Shown here: piece after piece, positions 39,032 through 48,258 of the stretch | How positions within the stretch are numbered: the first letter of the stretch is position 1 | Layout of the letters: each line of letters begins with the position of its first letter | The notes under the pieces: model-generated | Seen by the model: only the letters and a program-made list of their open reading frames with translations | What the model was told of the DNA's origin: nothing | Databases searched by the model: none | Origin: Escherichia marmotae | GTDB lineage: Bacteria > Pseudomonadota > Gammaproteobacteria > Enterobacterales > Enterobacteriaceae | DNA length: 64,000 bases | Direction of reading: 5' to 3' | Assembly: GCF_002900365.1 (NCBI RefSeq) | Contig: NZ_CP025979.1 | Span: forward strand, 4,588,001-4,652,000 | Program-made: the position numbers and the translations under genes

Positions 39032-41527
39032 ATGTTAACGATTCAATTTCTTTGCCCTTTGCCTAACGGTCTTCATGCTCGCCCGGCGTGGGAACTTAAA
39101 GAACAGTGCAGCCAGTGGCAAAGTGCAGTGACCTTCATCAACCATCGCCAGAATGCGAAGGCCGATGCAAAAAGCTCGCTGGCACTGATTGGCACCGGAA
39201 CCTTATTTAATGACAGTTGCAGCCTGAACATTAGCGGCAGCGATGAAGAGCAGGCGCGGCGCGTGCTGGAAGAATATATCCAGGTGCGCTTTATCGACAG
39301 CGACAGCGTCCAGCCGACGCAGGCAGAGCTGATGGCACATCCGTTACCGCGTTCATTAAGCCGCCTGAATCCAGATTTGTTGTATGGAAATGTGCTGGCG
39401 AGCGGTATCGGCATTGGTACACTGACCTTATTACAGAGCGATAATCTCGACAGTTATCGCGCGATCCCCGCCTGTGCACAAGATTCCACCCGACTGGAAC
39501 ACAGCCTGGCAACGCTTGCCGAGCAACTGAACCAGCAACTGCGTGAGCGTGACGGCGAAAGCAAAACTATTCTCAGCGCCCATTTGTCACTGATTCAGGA
39601 TGACGAGTTTTCAGGCAATATCCGTCGGCTGATGGCTGAACAGCATCAGGGGCTGGGCGCGGCGATCATCAGTAATATGGAACAGGTTTGCGACAAACTT
39701 TCTGCCTCTGCCAGCGATTACCTGCGTGAGCGGGTCAGCGATATCCGCGATATCAGCGAACAGTTGTTACATATCACCTGGCCGGAGCTGAAGCCACGCA
39801 ATAATCTGGTGCTTGAAAAACCGACCATTCTGGTTGCTGAGGATTTAACGCCAAGCCAGTTTTTGAGCCTTGATCTAAAAAATCTCGCGGGCATGATTCT
39901 GGAGAAAACCGGGCGCACCTCGCATACCCTGATTCTGGCACGTGCTTCGATGATCCCCGTTCTTAGCGGCCTGCCGCTGGATGCGATAGCATGCTATGCC
40001 GGACAACCGGCGGTGCTTGATGCCCAGTGCGGCGTGCTGGCGATTAATCCTGATGACGCGGTGAGTGGTTATTACCAGGTGGCACAGACGCTGGCGGATA
40101 AACGTCAGCAGCAACAAGCACTTGCCGCTGCGCAACAGGCGTACTCCCGCGATCACAAGCGTATTGATATTGCTGCGAATATTGGCACTGCTCTGGAAGC
40201 ACCAGGCGCGTTTGCTAACGGCGCGGAAGGCGTCGGGCTGTTCCGTACCGAAATGCTGTATATGGATCGCGATAGTGCGCCGGACGAGCAGGAACAGTTT
40301 GAAGCCTACCAGCAGGTGTTACTGGCAGCGGGCGAAAAGCCGATTATCTTCCGTACGATGGACATCGGCGGCGATAAAAGCATTCCTTACCTCAACATTC
40401 CCCAGGAAGAGAACCCGTTCCTCGGCTATCGTGCGGTACGTATTTACCCGGAATTTGCTGGTCTGTTCCGCACTCAACTGCGGGCTATTTTGCGTGCTGC
40501 CAGTTTTGGCAACGCGCAGTTGATGATCCCAATGGTGCACAGCCTCGATCAGATCTTATGGGTAAAGAGTGAGATCCAGAAGGCAATCGTTGAGCTTAAA
40601 CGCGATGGCCTGCGCCATGCAGAATCGATCCCGCTTGGGATCATGGTGGAAGTGCCGTCGGTGTGTTACATCATCGACCACTTCTGTGATGAGGTCGATT
40701 TCTTCAGTATCGGCTCCAACGATATGACCCAGTATTTGTATGCGGTCGATCGTAATAATCCGCGCGTATCGCCGCTGTATAACCCGATTACGCCATCGTT
40801 CCTGCGCATGTTGCGGCAGATCATTACCACTGCGCATCAGCGGGGCAAATGGGTGGGAATTTGCGGGGAGCTGGGTGGCGAAAGCCGCTATCTGCCGCTA
40901 CTGCTTGGGCTGGGTCTGGATGAGTTAAGTATGAGTAGCCCACGCATTCCGGCGGTGAAAAACCAGCTTCGGCAACTGGATAGCGAGGCGTGTCAGGAAC
41001 TGGCGCGTCAGGCGTGCGAGTGCCGCAGCGCGCAGGAAATTGAAGCGTTACTCACTGCGTTTACACCGCAAGAAGACGTTCGTCCGCTGCTGGCGCTGGA
41101 GAATATCTTCGTTGATCAGACTTTTAGCAATAAAGAGCAGGCTATTCAGTTCCTGTGCGGCAACCTTGGCGTTAACGGGCGTACTGAGCATCCGTTCGAG
41201 CTGGAAGAAGATGTCTGGCAGCGTGAGGAGATTGTCACCACTGGCGTTGGTTTTGGCGTGGCGATCCCGCACACCAAATCTCAGTGGATCCGCCATTCCA
41301 GTATCAGTATTGCCCGCCTGGTGAAACCTGTCGACTGGCAGTCAGAGATGGGCGATGTCGAACTGGTGATCATGTTGACGCTGGGCGCTAGCGAAGGAAT
41401 GAACCATGTGAAAGTCTTTTCGCAACTGGCGCGCAAACTGGTGAATAAAAACTTCCGCCAATCGCTGTTTGCCGCCAAAGATGCTCAAAGTATTCTGACA
41501 CTGCTCGAAACAGAGCTAACTTTTTAA
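39032..41527 (+). CDS. fryA: Multiphosphoryl transfer protein FryA (HPr-EI-EIIA)
   Basis: This 831-residue three-domain PTS protein begins with HPr-like (1-~90; His15 in PLPNGLHARPAW). Enzyme I-like follows (~120-680; active His in EKTGRTSHTLILARA, PEP signature FSIGSNDMTQYLY, Cys in GICGELGGE). EIIA(Fru) is last (~690-831; phospho-His in GVAIPHTKSQW). It could energise FryB/FryC independently of PtsH/PtsI. Compared with PtsI, all key residues are kept. It ends 2 bp before the convergent ypdC stop. Confidence 0.95.
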   Translation: MLTIQFLCPLPNGLHARPAWELKEQCSQWQSAVTFINHRQNAKADAKSSLALIGTGTLFNDSCSLNISGSDEEQARRVLEEYIQVRFIDSDSVQPTQAELMAHPLPRSLSRLNPDLLYGNVLASGIGIGTLTLLQSDNLDSYRAIPACAQDSTRLEHSLATLAEQLNQQLRERDGESKTILSAHLSLIQDDEFSGNIRRLMAEQHQGLGAAIISNMEQVCDKLSASASDYLRERVSDIRDISEQLLHITWPELKPRNNLVLEKPTILVAEDLTPSQFLSLDLKNLAGMILEKTGRTSHTLILARASMIPVLSGLPLDAIACYAGQPAVLDAQCGVLAINPDDAVSGYYQVAQTLADKRQQQQALAAAQQAYSRDHKRIDIAANIGTALEAPGAFANGAEGVGLFRTEMLYMDRDSAPDEQEQFEAYQQVLLAAGEKPIIFRTMDIGGDKSIPYLNIPQEENPFLGYRAVRIYPEFAGLFRTQLRAILRAASFGNAQLMIPMVHSLDQILWVKSEIQKAIVELKRDGLRHAESIPLGIMVEVPSVCYIIDHFCDEVDFFSIGSNDMTQYLYAVDRNNPRVSPLYNPITPSFLRMLRQIITTAHQRGKWVGICGELGGESRYLPLLLGLGLDELSMSSPRIPAVKNQLRQLDSEACQELARQACECRSAQEIEALLTAFTPQEDVRPLLALENIFVDQTFSNKEQAIQFLCGNLGVNGRTEHPFELEEDVWQREEIVTTGVGFGVAIPHTKSQWIRHSSISIARLVKPVDWQSEMGDVELVIMLTLGASEGMNHVKVFSQLARKLVNKNFRQSLFAAKDAQSILTLLETELTF

Positions 41528-41529
41528 AT

Positions 41530-42387
41530 TTAGCCCTGAAAACGGGCGCTGTACTCTCCTGGCGTCAGACCAAACTGACGCCGGAAGACGCGACAAAAAT
41601 AGTCGCTATCCGGAAAGCCGCAGCGTTGTGCTACTTCATGAATTGACAGGTGGTATTTCTGCAAAATCATCCTCGCCTTCGCCATCCGCACCCAACGCAC
41701 ATACTCGATAAATCGCATCGTCCCATGCAGCGCAAACAGTTTTGACAGGTGATTTGGCGTGATATTAAAAAACTGCGCCACATTCTCGCGGGTGAGCGGC
41801 TGGGCATAATTATCCTGAACCCAGTTACAAATGCTGTGATAGAGAAAATCGCCGCGCGGCTGCGAATGACCCGGCGGCATATTTACCACGTTGCGGCAAA
41901 GATGCAGCAAACTGAGTACCAACGGTTGAATGATATTCTGCTCCAGCGGCGAACGGCTGAGATGGGTGAGGGCGGTGAGTATTGCTTCACCTTCACCGCG
42001 TTGCAGGCTGGGAAGCTGGAGCTGGCGAACCGGATGTAACAGTGTGGTGGTGCGGCTATCGTAAAACGACAACCCCAGCCATGTTGGTGCAAACACCAGG
42101 CTTAACAACATAACAGGTTTGTTGTTGACCGGTAAATTAGCCGCGCGCGCCGGAATAAACAGTATTTCCCCTTCCACCATGCGTTGCTGTTTTGCTGCCA
42201 GTTGATTGCCGTATTCGCCGCGCAGCACAATATCCAGCCGGGGGAAATCAATACATAAACTGCCCACCGGCAACGAGGCGGGCTGGCTGGCAAACCAGAC
42301 GCGCCCCAGTCGCTGTGGGTTAAGCACCAGGCCGCTGAACAGATCTGCGAAAAATTGTTGATTGGCGGGCAAGCCTGTTGCTTTCAT
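41530..42387 (-). CDS. ypdC: YpdC, AraC-family transcriptional regulator
   Basis: This 285-residue protein has a C-terminal AraC double HTH (ENVAQFFNITPNHLSKLFALHGTM and IHEVAQRCGFPDSDYFCRVFRRQFGLTPGEY) and an N-terminal cupin-like sensor domain. It lies immediately downstream of ypdB on the same strand and convergent to fryA, with 2 bp between stops. It may be part of the ypdABC unit and could control the fry cluster; this is inference. Confidence 0.93.
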   Translation of the reverse strand: MKATGLPANQQFFADLFSGLVLNPQRLGRVWFASQPASLPVGSLCIDFPRLDIVLRGEYGNQLAAKQQRMVEGEILFIPARAANLPVNNKPVMLLSLVFAPTWLGLSFYDSRTTTLLHPVRQLQLPSLQRGEGEAILTALTHLSRSPLEQNIIQPLVLSLLHLCRNVVNMPPGHSQPRGDFLYHSICNWVQDNYAQPLTRENVAQFFNITPNHLSKLFALHGTMRFIEYVRWVRMAKARMILQKYHLSIHEVAQRCGFPDSDYFCRVFRRQFGLTPGEYSARFQG

Positions 42388-42400
42388 GGATATCCCCGAT

Positions 42401-43135
42401 TTATAGATGCATTAATTGTCTGAATTCTTTAACTTTGCTGCGGCTGACAGGCACTTCAAAATCCAGATCTTTCAGTCGCAGAATGTAGGTGTTATTAAAC
42501 CACGGTTCGATTTCGCGGATTTTGTTCAGATTGACACAAAATGAGCGATGGCAGCGGAAAAAATGCGACGGCGGCAATTTGCTGCAAAACTCGGTGATGT
42601 TCATCGGCATCACGTAGGATTCACGCCGCGTATAGACAAAGGTCATTTTTTCGTGCGCTTCGGCGTAATAGATATCATTAATTGGCGTGACGATAATTCG
42701 CTCATCTTTCACCAGATTAATGGTGTCATTCTCCCGCGTTACTGTTACCGCAGGCGTACTGCTGGTTTGCTGTTGCTGCCAGGCCGCTTCCAGTTTTTGT
42801 AGCATCCCGGTGATGCGTGATTCCTGATACGGTTTGAGAATGTAGTCAAACGCCTCCAGTTCAAACGCTTCTACCGCATGTTCTTTCCACGCGGTGATAA
42901 ACACAATAAACGGTTTATGGGCGAACTGGCTGATGTTTTGCGCCAGCAGCACGCCATCCAGCGACGGAATATTGATATCCAGAAAAATGGCGTCGACGCG
43001 GTTATGTTGCAAAAACTTCAACACGTCCAGACCGTCGTCAAAGGTGCCGACAATCTCCATCTGGCTATGCTCTTTAATTAGCCAGCTCAGTTCCTGTTGC
43101 GCCAGGAATTCGTCTTCAACAATGATGACTTTCAC
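42401..43135 (-). CDS. ypdB: YpdB, LytTR response regulator
   Basis: This 244-residue regulator has a receiver domain (1-~120; phospho-Asp in DAIFLDINIPSLDG, Lys in FDYILKPY) and a C-terminal LytTR DNA-binding domain (YYAEAHEKMTFVYTRRESY, HRSFCVNLNKI). In E. coli it responds to pyruvate through YpdA and activates the transporter gene yhjX. I chose GTG 43135 (MKVIIVEDEF) because GGAG lies 7 bases upstream; the longer frame to 43153 starts at TTG and overlaps ypdA. Confidence 0.94.
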   Translation of the reverse strand: MKVIIVEDEFLAQQELSWLIKEHSQMEIVGTFDDGLDVLKFLQHNRVDAIFLDINIPSLDGVLLAQNISQFAHKPFIVFITAWKEHAVEAFELEAFDYILKPYQESRITGMLQKLEAAWQQQQTSSTPAVTVTRENDTINLVKDERIIVTPINDIYYAEAHEKMTFVYTRRESYVMPMNITEFCSKLPPSHFFRCHRSFCVNLNKIREIEPWFNNTYILRLKDLDFEVPVSRSKVKEFRQLMHL

Positions 43136-43149
43136 AATATCACTCCGGC

Positions 43150-44847
43150 TCAAAGCAATAACGTAGCCTGTGAGGCGACAGGGGTGCGTTGGTTAGGAAT
43201 GTAAAACGCAATTTCCGTTCCGGGTTCCAGACGGCGGATATGCAGCCCCTCGCCATACAATAACTTCACGCGATGATGCACATTCAACAGGCCTATTTTA
43301 TTACCTGGCATTTCGTTCGCTTCGACTCGTTCAATCACTTGTGGATCGATGCCGTGCCCGGTATCTCTGACCGCAATGCGGACCCGATTACCGCACTCTG
43401 CGACGCTAATAGTTACAACACCTTTTCCTTTACAGGGTTGAATGCCGTGGACAATGGCGTTCTCCACCAACGGCTGAATCAGCAGGCTGGGAATACAGCA
43501 ATTCACCTCTTCATCAATATCATAGATAACCGTCAGCTTGTCACCAAAGCGGGCCTGCTCAATGGCGATATAGTCTTTGATTTGATATAGCTCTTTTTTA
43601 ATATCGATTTGCTCATCGTCTTTTAATTCAATGTTATAGCGCAGATAACGCGACAGATTAAAGATCAACTGGCGAGCGGTATCTGGATTCAGACGAATCG
43701 ATGAGGAGATTGCGTTCAGTGCGTTAAACAGGAAATGGGGATTAATTTTACTTTGCAGGGCGCGAAGCTCTGCCTTATTTGCCATTTCACGTAACTGCTC
43801 GGCACGGGAAACCTCCAGTTGGGTGGAGATAATTTGCGACAGTCCTACCGCCATCTCCTGTAATGAGGACGTAATCTGGTGCGCGTGGCAGTAGTAAATT
43901 TTCAGCGTTCCGGTCACAACGCCTTTCTCCCACAATGGGATCACCAGCATCGAGTGGATTTCCGGTGTGCGGTGGGCTTCATCATTGTTTTTAATGATGA
44001 TTTTCCCATAATTCATCGCCTGACGCGTCGTTGGGCTAATGAAGTCATCGCCATTCTGGTAGTTATGCTCGCCCACACCGACATAGGCCAGTACATGCTC
44101 GGTATTGGTAATTGCCACCGCGTCGGCGTGAATGTCGTCACGGATAATTTCACAGACTTTACGTAACGATTCGCTATTCACGTGACGAAACAGCGGCAGG
44201 GTTTTATTGGCAATATCCAGCGCCAGCTTGGCCTGCCGCGCAGCGCTGGCCTCTTTTTCGCCTTCAACGCTTTGCACCAGCAGTACAATAAAGCCGATAC
44301 AGACACTGCCGAGGATCATCGGAATCCCGATTTTGGAGACGATATCCAGCCCCAGCTCGGTAGTTGGTGCCCAGACAATCACCAGAATCATGGTTAGTGT
44401 TTCGCAGAGCATACCGCCCAGAATACCGACGCGCCAACGCTGCGCTTTGGGGATTTTCAGGTTAATCCAGCCAGAAATACAGCCCGCCAGAATACTGGTG
44501 ATAAAGCAGGGGATCGCCGTCACGCCTCCAATATCAATAAGATAGCGGTGAATCCCGGCTATTACGCCGGTAATGATGCCCACCCACGGGCCAAATAAAA
44601 TCCCGCCTGACATTACCGCAATAATACGCACGTTAACCAGTGAGCCTTCCACCGGCACGCCGGACCAGGTGCTGAACAGGGCGAACAACGAGAAAATGGC
44701 GGTAACGGCAAGCAACTCTTTTGGTGAGTGCGCCGACTTGTGTAACAACTCGCGAAACAGGCGGATACGAATAAGGAAGAACAGGCAGATAAGCATTAAC
44801 GCTGCCCGATCGAAGACCGCCAGCAGCATGTTGAATATTTCGTGCAC
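43150..44847 (-). CDS. ypdA: YpdA, LytS-type sensor histidine kinase
   Basis: This 565-residue membrane kinase has an N-terminal 5TM-LYT sensor with several helices (~1-200) and a GAF-like region (~230-345). The HisKA_7TM/His_kinase domain has His in KINPHFLFNALNAISSSI, and a HATPase segment (VENAIVHGIQP, DTGHGID, IGLLNVHHRVKLLYG) is present. It works with YpdB in pyruvate sensing, as known for E. coli. The ypdB GTG start follows the ypdA stop by 14 bp. Confidence 0.95.
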   Translation of the reverse strand: MHEIFNMLLAVFDRAALMLICLFFLIRIRLFRELLHKSAHSPKELLAVTAIFSLFALFSTWSGVPVEGSLVNVRIIAVMSGGILFGPWVGIITGVIAGIHRYLIDIGGVTAIPCFITSILAGCISGWINLKIPKAQRWRVGILGGMLCETLTMILVIVWAPTTELGLDIVSKIGIPMILGSVCIGFIVLLVQSVEGEKEASAARQAKLALDIANKTLPLFRHVNSESLRKVCEIIRDDIHADAVAITNTEHVLAYVGVGEHNYQNGDDFISPTTRQAMNYGKIIIKNNDEAHRTPEIHSMLVIPLWEKGVVTGTLKIYYCHAHQITSSLQEMAVGLSQIISTQLEVSRAEQLREMANKAELRALQSKINPHFLFNALNAISSSIRLNPDTARQLIFNLSRYLRYNIELKDDEQIDIKKELYQIKDYIAIEQARFGDKLTVIYDIDEEVNCCIPSLLIQPLVENAIVHGIQPCKGKGVVTISVAECGNRVRIAVRDTGHGIDPQVIERVEANEMPGNKIGLLNVHHRVKLLYGEGLHIRRLEPGTEIAFYIPNQRTPVASQATLLL

Positions 44848-45223
44848 GGGTAACTCTGGATAAGGATTAAACCTCTATGATAGGTAACCTGAGGGCTGAT
44901 GACCAGCAGACCATTTTTGAGGAAAAACCACAGATTTAAAAGGGGATTGTCAGGTAAATGGTGCATTGGCAATACATATCTTGATAATGCACATCAGGTT
45001 GGTAAATTTATTGAAATTATAATGTTAATTAATGTGGTGGTGTTTTCTTGGGAAAAGGTGAGAATTTCCTGTTTTATTACTGATGTTCCTCTTTTATGGC
45101 AGCAAAAATTTTTTTGCTAAAACGCTCGACAGACAGATTTTATTCAGGCTATTTTCAAAACAACCACCTATCGTGGTAGCGTCGCTCGGACGGTCCGGGC
45201 GCTCACGTTAATCTGAGGAAATT
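44848..45223. other. Intergenic region ypdA / alaC
   Basis: This 376-bp AT-rich divergent spacer must hold the ypdA and alaC promoters. A 73-residue open frame on the plus strand (44899-45120) has no ribosome site and low-complexity hydrophobic content, so I do not call it. Just before alaC there is a GC-rich stretch (GTCGCTCGGACGGTCCGGGCGC, given here as GTCGCTCGGACGG then TCCGGGCGC) that could form a hairpin in the leader. Confidence 0.5.
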
Positions 45224-46462
45224 ATGGCTGACACTCGCCCTGAACGTCGCTTTACGCGTATTGATCGTCTCCCGCCTTACGTTTTTAACATTACCGCTGA
45301 ACTGAAAATGGCTGCGCGTCGGCGTGGCGAAGATATTATCGATTTCAGTATGGGTAACCCTGACGGCGCAACTCCGCCGCATATTGTTGAAAAGTTATGC
45401 ACTGTAGCACAGCGCCCGGATACGCACGGTTACTCCACTTCACGCGGCATTCCACGGTTACGTCGCGCCATTTCTCGCTGGTATCAGGATCGCTACGACG
45501 TTGAAATCGACCCGGAATCAGAAGCCATCGTCACCATTGGCTCGAAAGAGGGGCTGGCGCACCTGATGCTGGCGACGCTGGATCACGGTGACACGGTGCT
45601 GGTGCCTAATCCCAGCTACCCGATTCATATCTACGGTGCGGTGATTGCCGGGGCGCAGGTACGTTCAGTACCGCTGGTGGAGGGTGTTGATTTTTTCAAT
45701 GAACTGGAACGTGCTATTCGCGAGAGTTATCCGAAACCGAAGATGATGATCCTCGGCTTCCCGTCGAACCCAACCGCGCAATGCGTGGAACTGGAGTTCT
45801 TCGAAAAGGTTGTTGCGCTGGCGAAACGCTACGATGTGCTGGTGGTTCATGACCTGGCTTATGCCGATATCGTCTACGATGGCTGGAAAGCGCCGTCAAT
45901 TATGCAGGTTCCGGGCGCACGCGACGTAGCGGTCGAGTTCTTTACGCTGTCGAAAAGTTACAACATGGCAGGCTGGCGTATCGGCTTTATGGTTGGCAAC
46001 AAAACGCTGGTCAGCGCGTTGGCACGCATCAAAAGCTATCACGATTACGGCACCTTTACACCGTTGCAGGTGGCGGCTATTGCGGCGCTGGAAGGCGATC
46101 AGCAGTGTGTGCGCGACATTGCCGAACAGTATAAGCGCCGTCGCGATGTGCTGGTAAAAGGGCTGCATGAAGCGGGCTGGATGGTCGAAATACCGAAAGC
46201 CTCAATGTATGTTTGGGCAAAAATCCCGGAACCATATGCAGCGATGGGCTCTCTGGAATTTGCCAAAAAGCTGCTCAATGAAGCGAAGGTTTGCGTCTCG
46301 CCGGGTATCGGTTTTGGTGACTACGGTGACACCCATGTACGCTTTGCGTTAATTGAAAACCGTGACCGCATTCGTCAGGCTGTCAGAGGTATCAAAGCAA
46401 TGTTCCGCGCTGATGGCTTACTGCCAGCCAGCAGTAAACATATTCACGAAAACGGCGAATAA
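45224..46462 (+). CDS. alaC: Glutamate-pyruvate aminotransferase AlaC
   Basis: This 412-residue PLP aminotransferase (class I) transfers the amino group of glutamate to pyruvate and is one of the main alanine-forming enzymes of E. coli. The PLP Lys is in FTLSKSYNMAGWRIG. The substrate/PLP contacts NPTAQ, HDLAYAD and the C-terminal HVRFALIEN (Arg) are present. It starts after ATCTGAGGAAATT with an AGGA site. Formerly yfdZ. A terminator follows at 46482. Confidence 0.96.
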   Translation: MADTRPERRFTRIDRLPPYVFNITAELKMAARRRGEDIIDFSMGNPDGATPPHIVEKLCTVAQRPDTHGYSTSRGIPRLRRAISRWYQDRYDVEIDPESEAIVTIGSKEGLAHLMLATLDHGDTVLVPNPSYPIHIYGAVIAGAQVRSVPLVEGVDFFNELERAIRESYPKPKMMILGFPSNPTAQCVELEFFEKVVALAKRYDVLVVHDLAYADIVYDGWKAPSIMQVPGARDVAVEFFTLSKSYNMAGWRIGFMVGNKTLVSALARIKSYHDYGTFTPLQVAAIAALEGDQQCVRDIAEQYKRRRDVLVKGLHEAGWMVEIPKASMYVWAKIPEPYAAMGSLEFAKKLLNEAKVCVSPGIGFGDYGDTHVRFALIENRDRIRQAVRGIKAMFRADGLLPASSKHIHENGE

Positions 46463-46481
46463 ATGTATTCTCAGAAAAGCA

Positions 46482-46508
46482 AACAGGAGCCAGACGGCTC
46501 CTGTTTTT
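46482..46508. terminator. alaC terminator
   Basis: The stem AACAGGAGCC / GGCTCCTGTT with loop AGAC is followed by TTT. It lies 20 bp after alaC and just before the 3' end of convergent ypdK. Confidence 0.88.
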
Positions 46509-46525
46509 CATTGCACAGTTTGCTT

Positions 46526-46597
46526 TTAGATCATCAGGGCAAAAGTACCGGCCCAAACGATGACCATAAAAGAAATGCCCATAAAGAAATATTTCAC
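46526..46597 (-). CDS. ypdK: YpdK, 23-residue membrane peptide
   Basis: A very short gene starting at GTG encodes MKYFFMGISFMVIVWAGTF and then ALMI. This matches K-12 YpdK as I remember it exactly. It is one hydrophobic helix with a single Lys near the start, typical of small inner-membrane proteins of E. coli. A strong ribosome site (GGAGAGA) lies 7 bases upstream. It converges with alaC. The function is unknown. Confidence 0.9.
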   Translation of the reverse strand: MKYFFMGISFMVIVWAGTFALMI

Positions 46598-46952
46598 TTT
46601 ACATCTCTCCGCGTAATTACTGTTACGCCTGAATGACTTCACTACATCTGGTACAGTGAGTTGACACCGGGCAAAACGACCTTAAAAGTCCTCAGCTTTG
46701 CCGTGGGCATCATCCCAGAATTCTGAGCTGATTTGCTCGAGACGGCGCTAATGTACGCCTAAAACTAAATTGAAACAAGTGGCATTTTCTTATTTACTTT
46801 TAGTAACTTACGAGTGTCTCATATCGACGACAGTTTAATTTCTGCCAGTAATAATTCACGATTTAGCGAAGGGAAAAGCCTTAAGAAAAAAGCCATAAAA
46901 ACCATTGAGTTATTGTGGCTAATTTGAAGAGGGAAAGAGAACGGGTCGTTTG
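46598..46952. other. Non-coding region ypdK / lpxP
   Basis: No convincing gene is seen in these 355 bp. On the minus strand it must carry the ypdK promoter and a leader. Possible structure: CGGGCAAA near 46673 can pair with TTTGCCG near 46702, and a 10-bp palindrome CAGAATTCTG lies near 46715. The part close to lpxP is AT-rich and holds no obvious terminator. Confidence 0.4.
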
Positions 46953-47873
46953 TTAAACGTATAACGACGCTTCACCCACCGGACGTGTTTTGAAGCGGCG
47001 GTGGATCCAGAGATATTGCTCCGGTGCACGCATAATCTCTTTCTCAATAACCTTGTTCATATAAGCGGCAGCCTGACATTCATCAGTCGGGTAACCTTCC
47101 ATTTCTGGGGTGATATACAAACGGTATCCGCTGTAATCGGCTTTTCGAACCATTGTCACAGTCAACATGGCGGAACCTGAAAGGCGAGACAATACGTAGG
47201 TGCCATTGGTTGTTGCGACATTTTCTACCGCAAAGAACGGGGCGAAGGAGCTACCCTTACGACCATAATCCTGGTCGGGGGCAAACCATACGGCTTCACC
47301 TTTTTTCAAAGCGCCGACAATACCGCGCAGATTATTTCTGCCGATCATCGCTTTGTTAGAGCGCATGCGACCACGAGTCTGCACCCATTCCATCAACTGG
47401 TTATTATGCGGACGATAAGTTGCCATCATTGGCTGGCAAAGTCCCATTACGCGGCCACCCAGTTCCAGCGACATAAAATGTACGCCGACGACCATTACGC
47501 CACGATTTTGCATTTGTGCGCGTTGCAGGTTATCCAGGCCTTCGACATCAAACCACTTACGCACGCGACGATCGGGCCAGAACCACGCCATTCCGGTTTC
47601 AACCAGCGCCATACCAAGCGAGCGAAAGTTTTCGGCAATGATCTTCTCGCGTTCTTCAGAAGAATGCTGCGGGAAACAAAGTTCAAGGTTTTTACGCGCG
47701 ATGGATTCGCGACGTTTCAGAAATGGTCTGGCCATCGTGCCGATACGTGTGCCAAGAAAGCACAGAACAGGATAAGGAAGTTGTACCCAAAGCCAGAGTA
47801 CGCCAAGACCAAACCACGTGAGCCAGTAGCGAGGATGGAGAAACTCGCGGGAAAATTTGCGTTGTGGAAACAT
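46953..47873 (-). CDS. lpxP: Lipid A palmitoleoyltransferase LpxP
   Basis: This 306-residue inner-membrane acyltransferase, cold-induced in E. coli, adds palmitoleate in place of laurate to Kdo2-lipid IV-A. The HX4(D/E) catalytic motif is VGVHFMSLELGG (His132, Glu137). One N-terminal hydrophobic segment (YWLTWFGLGVLWLWVQLPYPV) anchors it. Length equals K-12 LpxP. Confidence 0.95.
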   Translation of the reverse strand: MFPQRKFSREFLHPRYWLTWFGLGVLWLWVQLPYPVLCFLGTRIGTMARPFLKRRESIARKNLELCFPQHSSEEREKIIAENFRSLGMALVETGMAWFWPDRRVRKWFDVEGLDNLQRAQMQNRGVMVVGVHFMSLELGGRVMGLCQPMMATYRPHNNQLMEWVQTRGRMRSNKAMIGRNNLRGIVGALKKGEAVWFAPDQDYGRKGSSFAPFFAVENVATTNGTYVLSRLSGSAMLTVTMVRKADYSGYRLYITPEMEGYPTDECQAAAYMNKVIEKEIMRAPEQYLWIHRRFKTRPVGEASLYV

Positions 47874-48258
47874 AGTTACCTTCTGTAGATACTAATTGTT
47901 GTATCGCAGAAGATTCCATGTCGACAGCGGTACACTCAATATATTAGGCCATCATGTACGACAATGGTTCCTGTAAAGAGTGTTAAGACTAGCCAGGACA
48001 AAACCACGAGGAGCATGAATGCGGTACTTCTACTGTAACACTGGCAGATCGTTTTCAGCCACTTTTTATTAATCATGCTGAATAAATATTTTTCCACCTG
48101 ACAAAGAACCGTTTGTAACACCTTGTTTTAACTCCACCGCTGGTCGGGTAAGAGAAGAATGTTGATAAATTGTTGCATAAATTGCAAGTATATAAGAATT
48201 GTCTTACTATAAAAGTAACTGAAGTTACAGGTTTTTTAGCACGGCAGGAGGTTGAGCT
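47874..48258. other. Divergent region lpxP / yfdY
   Basis: These 385 bp hold the lpxP and yfdY promoters. A 61-residue minus-strand frame (47936-48121) contains one hydrophobic segment (STAFMLLVVLSWLVLTLFTG) but no good ribosome site, so it is only a candidate small membrane protein. A short hairpin, GTAACT / AGTTAC, lies about 30 bp before yfdY, near 48217-48230. Confidence 0.4.

Noticed and set aside
44899..45120. A 73-residue plus-strand frame in front of alaC.
   Set aside because: No ribosome site, AT-driven hydrophobic composition, and it overlaps the expected divergent promoters of ypdA and alaC.
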